A stretch of DNA of 64,000 nucleotides from Nitrosomonas sp. (GTDB lineage Bacteria > Pseudomonadota > Gammaproteobacteria > Burkholderiales > Nitrosomonadaceae). The stretch is taken from contig JAMWZY010000005.1 of NCBI GenBank assembly GCA_024281825.1, forward strand, positions 62,001-126,000, in the 5' to 3' direction. Position 1 is the stretch's first letter, and every line of letters starts with the position of its first letter. The notes below the pieces were generated by a model. It worked only from the letters and a program-made list of their open reading frames with translations, was not told where the DNA came from and did not search any database. The translations under genes were made by a program, and so were the position numbers. Positions 8,204-14,937 of the stretch are shown here, in pieces.

Positions 8204-9817
8204 TTATTTTTTAATTGGTTTAATCGAAGAAATGACTAATTTCGCATCAAAATTTTCAATCAATTGCTGAACAATTGGATCTTGTTCAATATGGACAATC
8301 GATTGCGCTTGTTTTTCTTTAGCTTCGAGATTGTGTGCTTCAAGCGGTGTTATTCCTGTTAGTGTACCGATATAAAAATTGAGTGCTATGGGTTTGTTAA
8401 AATAGTTATTGAGTGCAGTTTGAATTTTATCCTGATATTTTTTTTCTAGCAGATGCTTGTGTTGTTCTGGTACGTAAGCTTCTATTTTTTCTGGTAGAGA
8501 TAATTTTGCTTCACTATGCTGAGCAAGCATTTTTGACATCCCAGACAAGTTTAGTCGAGTTACTAATAGCGTCCAATTCAAATCTGAAAAAGAAGTATCG
8601 TGTTGGTTGAGAGCTGGATGCGCTATTTTTTTTTCTGCGGTTGGGAAAGATTGCCTATCAGTCACGCTTCCAGGATTCTTTACGGCATCTTTGAGTGAAT
8701 TGGATTCTTCGCATTCATTTTTTGTAAGCTCATCCGAGTTAAAAGCCAGCATACGCATTAGCGTCATGGTAAAACCAGCATATTCATCCGGTGCTAAGCT
8801 TAAATCGCCGCGACCATATAATGCGATTTGATAAAATAACTGAATATCTTCTGCGCAAAAAGCTTTTGCTAGTTGTACGATTTCTGGATATTCAGGCGTA
8901 TCAGGATTGAGCTTGTCCGGTATCGTTTGCGCCAATGCGATACGATGCAGAAGGGCGGCAAGATCTTGCAAAACAAAATCGAATGAAAGACATTGTGCTT
9001 CAATTTCATCAGCAATCGATAACATTCCAACGCCATCGCATTGAGTTAAGGCTTTCAGTAAGTTAATGAGATAATCTTGATTCGTGATGCCTAGCATGCT
9101 TTGTATATTATCTTCAGTGATATTTCCGTCACTATATGCAATGCCTTGGTCTAGCAAACTTAATGCATCCCGCATGCTTCCTTGTGCTGCGCGAGCGATC
9201 AGTTGCAGAGCTGGAAAAGCATAGGTTATGTTTTCTTGGGTGAGAATATATTTAAGATGATCGGCGATCTGCTGCTGTGGAATATGTTTTAAATTAAACT
9301 GTAGGCATCGTGATAAAACGGTTACAGGGATTTTTTGGGGATCGGTCGTTGCAAGTACGAACTTGACATGCACCGGTGGTTCTTCCAGTGTCTTCAGCAT
9401 CGCATTGAATGCAGATTTGGAGAGCATATGTACTTCATCGATCAAGTAGATTTTAAAGCGTCCGCTGGTGGGCGCATATACTGCACTTTCGAGAAGTTCG
9501 CGCATGTTGTCGACTTGTGTATTTGAAGCGGCGTCTAGTTCTACAAGATCAATGAAACTGCCGGAATCGATCTGTGTGCAGATTGAGCAAATACCACATG
9601 GTTCCGCCGTAATGCCTGTTTCGCAGTTTAGTGATTTAGCAAGAATTCGTGCAATCGTTGTTTTTCCAACGCCGCGTGTGCCCGTCAGCAAGTAAGCATG
9701 GTGCAATCGATTTTGTTGCAGTGCATTGGACAGCGCTTTTACAATGTGCTCTTGTCCAGTAAGCTGTGAGAAGTCTTTAGGGCGCCATTTGCGCGCAAGG
9801 GCTTGAATGTGGGACAC
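8204..9817 (-). CDS. dnaX: DNA polymerase III subunit gamma/tau
   Basis: 537-residue clamp-loader ATPase. Walker A is G-T-R-G-V-G-K-T-T (residues 46-54). A zinc-binding Cys set (C-G-I-C-S-I-C), the D-E-V-H-M-L Walker B and the L-S-R-C sensor are also present. Residues 1 to about 370 are the clamp-loader core; the rest is the variable tau tail, shorter than in E. coli (643 aa). An A9 run (8626-8634 on the coding strand) at codons 395-398 could switch the frame so that a 397-residue gamma form ends at TAG (see findings). The SRP RNA gene lies upstream on the same strand. Confidence 0.96.
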   Translation of the reverse strand: MSHIQALARKWRPKDFSQLTGQEHIVKALSNALQQNRLHHAYLLTGTRGVGKTTIARILAKSLNCETGITAEPCGICSICTQIDSGSFIDLVELDAASNTQVDNMRELLESAVYAPTSGRFKIYLIDEVHMLSKSAFNAMLKTLEEPPVHVKFVLATTDPQKIPVTVLSRCLQFNLKHIPQQQIADHLKYILTQENITYAFPALQLIARAAQGSMRDALSLLDQGIAYSDGNITEDNIQSMLGITNQDYLINLLKALTQCDGVGMLSIADEIEAQCLSFDFVLQDLAALLHRIALAQTIPDKLNPDTPEYPEIVQLAKAFCAEDIQLFYQIALYGRGDLSLAPDEYAGFTMTLMRMLAFNSDELTKNECEESNSLKDAVKNPGSVTDRQSFPTAEKKIAHPALNQHDTSFSDLNWTLLVTRLNLSGMSKMLAQHSEAKLSLPEKIEAYVPEQHKHLLEKKYQDKIQTALNNYFNKPIALNFYIGTLTGITPLEAHNLEAKEKQAQSIVHIEQDPIVQQLIENFDAKLVISSIKPIKK

Positions 9818-9875
9818 GCTTCAGTGAACGGGATTTAACAATGATCAGTATGAATAACGATTAGTAAATAAATTG

Positions 9876-9974
9876 GGTGGCGAGCCAGACCCCCGGCACT
9901 CGCAATAAATAGCTGTGGCTGCTTCCTTCCGGACCTGACCAGGTTTACTACCTTGCAATGCGGGGAGGCCCGCC
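9876..9974 (-). ncRNA. ffs: Signal recognition particle RNA (4.5S, ffs)
   Basis: On the minus strand the conserved SRP domain IV is present: C-C-T-G-G-T-C-A-G-G-T-C-C-G-G-A-A-G-G-A then AGCAGCC, including the GGAA tetraloop and the asymmetric internal loop that binds Ffh. The ends pair (GGCGGGCC at 9974 with GGCTCGCC near 9880), giving an RNA of about 99 nt, the bacterial short form. Exact ends are estimated from the pairing. It sits 59 nt upstream of dnaX, a common neighbour. Confidence 0.95.
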
Positions 9975-10101
9975 ATTGATATAAACAAAGTTTAAGAGAT
10001 ATCGAAGTATATCAGGTGCAGATGAATTACGACAATTGAATATCGAGAAACATCATGCTGTGTATGTATAAGTTTGCCAAGAAAATTGAAAGGAGCTTTG
10101 T

Positions 10102-11586
10102 TTGGAAGAGAGTCGGCATGGTACGGTTAAGTCATTGATGAATCAATCATCTCATCGACAGTTTATTAAGGCCAGCGATGCAAGTGCTTGGGTGATGTGC
10201 TTTCGGCGCATATGGTTTGATAAGCACCAACCTATGGCCGAGTCGGAACCGGATGCTTTTACACAATTTCTATTTCAAGCTGGATTGGCGCATGAAACAG
10301 CTATTCTGGAAAAAATAGCACAGCAATATCCGGTTTGTCGTGCCAAATCAGTCGATCATACGGTTGATTTGATGCGACAAGGAGTACCTGTGATTTATCA
10401 AGCCCGCTTGGTGGATGCTGAAGTCGGGCTAATAGGCTATCCGGATTTCTTGATTCGCGATGACAATGGAATCTATCAAGCGGCGGATGCTAAGCTTTCG
10501 TTGAGCGAAAATAAAAAAACGACCCAAATACAGTTGGGTATCTATCGTCGCCTGCTGAAAAATGATTTGCCCGCGATGGTTTATTTAGGGGATGGCCGTG
10601 TTGCGCAGTTAAGCGGTGATGATATCGATGTTTTAGTGGATCGATTTATTCATAGCATGCAAACCATATTAGCTGATAGCCAACCGCCTATTGTTCGGTA
10701 CAGCTATAGTCGATGCGAGGTTTGTCCTTATGTGAACCGATGTTTGCCGGAGTTTATACGCAAAGAAGATCCATCGCTATTGTACGGTGTGGATGGAAAT
10801 ATGGCAGATCAATTGGCACAAATCAATATTTCAACGATTCCTCAATTGGCTCATAGTAATGTGGAATCAATACCTGATGTTCCACATTTAAAAAGTGAGA
10901 AAAAGAAAAATCGGATCATTTTGCAAGCACGGTCATATTTGACCGGGAAGCTATTTCAGCTCGATAAAATTGATTTGCCGGAGGGTACATGGATTCATTT
11001 CGATATTGAAGATGATCCGATGACGGGTAGTAGGAATCGTCATGTTTATCTCTGGGGTTTTCTGATTCCTTCGTATGCCAAATCGTGTTTTGATTATGTG
11101 TGGAGTGATGACGAAAGCGCAGATTATGTCGGATGGATAAGTTTCTTGCAGAAAATTGAGCTCTATCGCAATCACTATGCGCCTATCGTGATAGCGCATT
11201 ATTCCAATCATGAGAAATCAACCATCCAGAAATATGCAGAACGTTATTCTATGTTCAACAATAGTACTGTATCGTGGTTATTGGGCGAGGAAAGCCCCTT
11301 ATTCGATTTGCAGAGACCAATACTGAACAGCTTGGTCTTACCTTTACAAAGGTATGGATTGAAGGATATTTGTAAGCATCCCGGTCTTGTCAATTTTCAA
11401 TGGGAAAATGATGAATCGGGGTCGCAATGGTCGGTGGTTCAGTTTAAGCGTTTTCAATCAGAGAAACGTTTATCGGCTAAAGGTAGCATCAAAGAAGCAA
11501 TTTTGAACTATAACCGTGATGATGTGATTGCTACGAGAAGATTAGAGTTGTGGTTAAGAGAATTGTCTCTAAATAGCCCTAAATAA
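10102..11586 (+). CDS. TM0106 family RecB-like nuclease
   Basis: 494 residues starting at TTG 10102, chosen because AAGGAG lies 6 nt upstream. The N-terminal half is a Cas4/RecB-type nuclease: G-Y-P-D-F-L-I then A-A-D-A-K-L-S supply the metal ligands. Four cysteines (W-V-M-C near the start, and C-E-V-C-P-Y-V-N-R-C) look like the 4Fe-4S set of such nucleases. The C-terminal half is an RNase-H/3'-5' exonuclease-like domain, with H-F-D-I-E-D as the first acidic motif and Y-N-R-D-D-V near the end. The biological role is unknown. A strong terminator follows 2 nt after the stop. Confidence 0.82.
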   Translation: MEESRHGTVKSLMNQSSHRQFIKASDASAWVMCFRRIWFDKHQPMAESEPDAFTQFLFQAGLAHETAILEKIAQQYPVCRAKSVDHTVDLMRQGVPVIYQARLVDAEVGLIGYPDFLIRDDNGIYQAADAKLSLSENKKTTQIQLGIYRRLLKNDLPAMVYLGDGRVAQLSGDDIDVLVDRFIHSMQTILADSQPPIVRYSYSRCEVCPYVNRCLPEFIRKEDPSLLYGVDGNMADQLAQINISTIPQLAHSNVESIPDVPHLKSEKKKNRIILQARSYLTGKLFQLDKIDLPEGTWIHFDIEDDPMTGSRNRHVYLWGFLIPSYAKSCFDYVWSDDESADYVGWISFLQKIELYRNHYAPIVIAHYSNHEKSTIQKYAERYSMFNNSTVSWLLGEESPLFDLQRPILNSLVLPLQRYGLKDICKHPGLVNFQWENDESGSQWSVVQFKRFQSEKRLSAKGSIKEAILNYNRDDVIATRRLELWLRELSLNSPK

Positions 11587-11587
11587 A

Positions 11588-11619
11588 AAACGGCCCCTGA
11601 TAACTGATAGGGGCCGTTT
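11588..11619. terminator. Bidirectional rho-independent terminator
   Basis: Perfect 11-bp inverted repeat AAACGGCCCCT / AGGGGCCGTTT around a 10-nt loop. It lies between two convergent genes, the RecB-like nuclease (+) and the small lipoprotein (-). A and T tracts flank the stem on both sides, so it can end both transcripts. Confidence 0.9.
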
Positions 11620-11643
11620 GATAATTAATCAATCAATTATTCC

Positions 11644-11784
11644 TTAATCCTTGCCAGCAGGAGCGCCCATTCTTTCGCCTTTTTCATCTTGATACAGGCT
11701 TGGTGGTTTTGCACCAGGCTTAGGATCACCACAGGCGGTCAGGAAGAGTGCTGCTAAAATCATCGCAAATATTGAATACTTCAT
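11644..11784 (-). CDS. Small lipoprotein (46 aa), unknown function
   Basis: 46-residue gene read directly on the minus strand. AAGGAGA lies 8 nt upstream of the ATG. The leader M-K-Y-S-I-F-A-M-I-L-A-A-L ends in the lipobox L-T-A-C-G. The mature part is short and hydrophilic: D-P-K-P-G-A-K-P-P-S-L then Y-Q-D-E-K-G-E-R-M-G. It resembles the many small LptM-like or entericidin-like lipoproteins in layout, but no specific family is recognised. Convergent with the RecB-like nuclease gene and sharing its terminator. Confidence 0.75.
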   Translation of the reverse strand: MKYSIFAMILAALFLTACGDPKPGAKPPSLYQDEKGERMGAPAGKD

Positions 11785-12020
11785 TCAAAATCTCCTTTTT
11801 TATTTAGAATCAAAAACTACCTACAAACTTATTAATATTTTTTTAACTTCATTGACTACAGGATATACATCAAAATACGCAATCTATCCTAATTATTTCG
11901 ATCATTACACTAATTGAAACAACACTCTCGAATATACACTTTCGATTGTAAATTTATTGTAAATATTGTGATGCTTGCTAAGTCATTTTTCAAAATAATA
12001 AGGTAATGCCTGTAGCCATT

Positions 12021-12046
12021 GAGAAATCGGGTTAAACCGATTTCTC
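12021..12046. repeat. Perfect 10-bp inverted repeat
   Basis: GAGAAATCGG and CCGATTTCTC separated by GTTAAA. It is followed by ATTTAAGG, not a clean T-run, so it could be a weak terminator or the folded part of an untranslated RNA. It lies 316 nt before the HDOD-GAF gene. Confidence 0.6.
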
Positions 12047-12124
12047 ATTTAAGGATAGCATTAAAAAATCCTGCATGGAATTAAAAAAATACTTACTAAA
12101 TTAAAATTAACTGTAGTAACTTAA

Positions 12125-12172
12125 TTTTTCGAAATAAAAAATACACTTAAAGGATTTTTTTATTTCGAAAAA
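12125..12172. repeat. Perfect 17-bp AT-rich inverted repeat
   Basis: TTTTTCGAAATAAAAAA (12125-12141) is repeated inverted at 12156-12172 with a 14-nt loop. The arms are nearly all A/T apart from a central TTCGAA. No neighbouring gene ends here, so a simple terminator role is not obvious; it may be a miniature element remnant or a structured leader. Confidence 0.65.
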
Positions 12173-12361
12173 AAGAGGAAATATAGCCTTTATAAACATT
12201 TAAGTTAAGTATGTTCTCGCTATAATGTTAATCGCTGTTAACAGATGTGTTATTGACTTGAATATTCATACAGGTTATTCATGGTAATAGCCTATCTCCT
12301 AAAATAAATTTAATTTTTTTATAAGCGATTCAAGGTAAGAGTATTAATAAGTTCTTATAAA

Positions 12362-13894
12362 ATGACTACACAACCGACACTAAAAGTGGATGACGGCTCA
12401 GGTGATAACAAGATAGAAGAAGAGTTGTCGGTTAAAGATCGTTTATTAAACTTTATTGGCAATAACCCTGATTTACCTACGCTGGGTAACTCTATTGGTA
12501 GCATCGTACAACTTTCTTCTTCAGACGATCAGTCAACCGATCAATTGGCGAATTTAATACTTGCGGATGTGGCGTTGACGCAAAAAATTCTTCGTTTAGC
12601 TAATACGGTAACTTTTCGTGGCACATCAAATCAGGTGGTTACAAGCATTTCAAGAGCCGTTCAGTTGCTAGGTTTGGATACGGTTAAAGGGTGTGCTTTG
12701 GCGATGATTCTGGTTGATCGTATGCCGGGGAAGCACAGCCGTTTTGTTCGTAAAGAATTGATGTACGCTTTGACGGCTAGCCTTATCAGTCACAAATTGG
12801 CCAAGCAGAGTTGCTTTCCCAATGCGGAAGAGGTTGCCATTGCCGCCTTATTTAAGAATATGGGCCGTTTGTTGGTGGCTGCATTCGATCACGCCTTATA
12901 TAAAGAAGTAATGGATCTGGTTAAATCCAAGAAATATTCTCAAACACAAGCATCCCTAAAGATTCTTGGAATTAATTTTGATGCCTTAACGGAGCTTGCC
13001 ATGAAGCAATGGTCAATTCCTGAAGTCATCATCAATGCCATGAAACTCGTGCCAGCAAAAACATTGGCAGCGCCCAAGAATCGCCAGGAATGGATGAGGC
13101 AGGTTACGGAATTTAGCGATGCTTCCGCGCAATTTATTTCAGATGCGCAAGAATCTGAGAAAGAAGCCTTCAATGAAAAATTATTAAAACGCTTTGGTAA
13201 TTCTTTAAATATGGATGAGACCAAGCTAGATACGCTGGTCTCACAAATCACTGAAGAAGCCCAAGTGATTAGCAGTCAGATAGATTTGCAGCTGTCTGAA
13301 TCAACACAGGGTGAAGCAAACGGCGATTCAAAAAATTCCGATCTATCGAGTAATGAATGCTATCCCAGTGGTAAACCCACTCAAGCGCTCGAATTATTGT
13401 CCTGCGGGTTGCAAACGGTTAATACTTTGACATCCACGCCAGGCTATAAAATTAACGCGCTCATTTTACTCATTCTGGAAACCTTATACAAAAGCTTGGG
13501 ATTCAATTTTGCGACCATTTGTCTCAAAGATATTAAAACCAATCAATATCGTGCCCGTCAATGCCTCGGTGATAGAGATAGTGTAGAAGTGCAGCAACAC
13601 TTTGTTTTTTCGGATACGGCTTCCGATGTATTTAGCTTATCCATGAAAAAGAATGTTGATTTATCAATTACCGATTCCAAAGATAACAAAGTACAAAGTA
13701 TGTTACCTGCATGGCATTTAGAGCTGTTCTCTAATACACGAAGCTTTATGATACTTCCATTGATTGTCGAATCTAAACCGATTGGTCTATACTATTTTGA
13801 TCGTCAGCATGCGGCATTAGAAGGGATTACTAATGACGAAATGAAGGTTATCAAGGAAATTAAAAGAGAGATATTAACCGCTCTAAGATCCTGA
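12362..13894 (+). CDS. HDOD domain protein with C-terminal GAF-like domain
   Basis: 510 residues. Residues about 30-235 form an HDOD domain: N-N-P-D-L-P-T-L-G-N-S-I-G at its start, then V-A-L-T-Q-K-I-L-R-L-A-N and the central I-S-R-A-V-Q-L-L-G-L-D. The HD-type catalytic residues are not evident, as usual for HDOD. Residues about 345-510 look like a GAF sensor domain. Such proteins act as signalling scaffolds in second-messenger, chemotaxis or stress circuits; the partner here is unknown. Single gene with a long leader. Confidence 0.82.
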   Translation: MTTQPTLKVDDGSGDNKIEEELSVKDRLLNFIGNNPDLPTLGNSIGSIVQLSSSDDQSTDQLANLILADVALTQKILRLANTVTFRGTSNQVVTSISRAVQLLGLDTVKGCALAMILVDRMPGKHSRFVRKELMYALTASLISHKLAKQSCFPNAEEVAIAALFKNMGRLLVAAFDHALYKEVMDLVKSKKYSQTQASLKILGINFDALTELAMKQWSIPEVIINAMKLVPAKTLAAPKNRQEWMRQVTEFSDASAQFISDAQESEKEAFNEKLLKRFGNSLNMDETKLDTLVSQITEEAQVISSQIDLQLSESTQGEANGDSKNSDLSSNECYPSGKPTQALELLSCGLQTVNTLTSTPGYKINALILLILETLYKSLGFNFATICLKDIKTNQYRARQCLGDRDSVEVQQHFVFSDTASDVFSLSMKKNVDLSITDSKDNKVQSMLPAWHLELFSNTRSFMILPLIVESKPIGLYYFDRQHAALEGITNDEMKVIKEIKREILTALRS

Positions 13895-13933
13895 TCATAA
13901 AAATAGTTCAAATGAAATCTTATATAGAGATTA

Positions 13934-14848
13934 CTACATTGAGTTGACTACAATTGATCCTCCAGATTCTCCTTGTACATTCACCCATAAATGTGGCAAA
14001 CCAAGCGCCTGTAACCATGTGGAGCCTTGCGTTTCTTTTAGCATGCCAATCGTTGCAGCACTTCCGGCCACAACGCAAAAATCACCAATGACGCTGACAG
14101 CGGCCATGTAATTAACAGGCCAGCCAGTTTTCGGGCTCAATACATGCCCGTAGCGGATACCATCAAGTAGCACGCATCTTTCGTAATCACCACTGCTTGC
14201 GACAGCACCGGAATATAACTCTAAGGTGGTCAATTTTTCATTCGATTCACGTGGATGGCGAATGGCCACGAGCCATGGGCTTTGGTCGAAATGCGGGCCG
14301 ATAATTTTGATGTCGCCTCCCAGATTGATAACCCCATGACGGATGCCATCTTGCCAGCATAATGAAGCGGCGCGGTCGACAGCATATTCTTTGACAATGC
14401 CGCCAAAGTCGATTTCCATTCCGGCAATGGTAAAAGTCAACTTGGGTTTTTCCCAACGTAAGTGATGCCATCCGATCCGATTAAGCAAAATCTGTATCGC
14501 TGCAGGTTCTGGTATGTTGCCAGACTTGAAATTCCATGCCCGACGCAAAATTCCGGATGTGATATCAAACAGCCCATCGCTTTGTTGGTAACAAGTTGCA
14601 GCATAATCCAATAACCCTGCAGTTTCATCGTCCACATGAATAGATTTGCCTTGCGCAGCGATACGATTCATTTTAGACAGCAAGCTGTCTTCTCGATAGC
14701 GCGAGTATTTGGCTTCTAAGCGATATACATCATCCATAGCGATTTTTGCAGCATGTTTACCTGCTTTTGAGTTGCGAGCATAAAGCTGGATAGAGCAAGG
14801 CGACCCCATTGCTTTGAAATCATAGTGATAGTAATTTAAACATGCCAT
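13934..14848 (-). CDS. apbE: ApbE family FAD:protein FMN transferase
   Basis: 304 residues. ApbE cleaves FAD and attaches FMN to a Ser/Thr of target proteins, using Mg2+. Visible family motifs: M-G-S-P-C-S-I near the N-terminus, D-F-G-G-I-V-K-E-Y-A-V-D, V-I-N-L-G-G-D-I, G-H-V-L-S-P-K-T-G-W-P-V and the C-terminal V-V-A-G-S-A-A-T-I-G-M-L. No signal peptide or lipobox is visible, and an in-frame stop lies just upstream, so this copy appears leaderless although most ApbE proteins work outside the cytoplasm. It is the last gene of a six-gene minus-strand operon, 89 nt after the DUF3570 gene that carries a candidate target motif. Confidence 0.92.
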   Translation of the reverse strand: MACLNYYHYDFKAMGSPCSIQLYARNSKAGKHAAKIAMDDVYRLEAKYSRYREDSLLSKMNRIAAQGKSIHVDDETAGLLDYAATCYQQSDGLFDITSGILRRAWNFKSGNIPEPAAIQILLNRIGWHHLRWEKPKLTFTIAGMEIDFGGIVKEYAVDRAASLCWQDGIRHGVINLGGDIKIIGPHFDQSPWLVAIRHPRESNEKLTTLELYSGAVASSGDYERCVLLDGIRYGHVLSPKTGWPVNYMAAVSVIGDFCVVAGSAATIGMLKETQGSTWLQALGLPHLWVNVQGESGGSIVVNSM

Positions 14849-14937
14849 GATGAATTTTTCAGCTTATTGATCATTAAGCATTTTAATTGAATCAAAGCAT
14901 AGTCATGATCAATGATTAGTTTGGATTGAGTATTTTA

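Larger units (their letters stand above)
11785..12361. other. 577-nt AT-rich intergenic region with two hairpins
   Basis: No convincing reading frame on either strand. It must hold the promoters of two divergent genes (small lipoprotein leftward, HDOD-GAF gene rightward). Two strong inverted repeats, listed separately, lie at 12021-12046 and 12125-12172. No clear operator or promoter was recognised with confidence. Confidence 0.6.
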
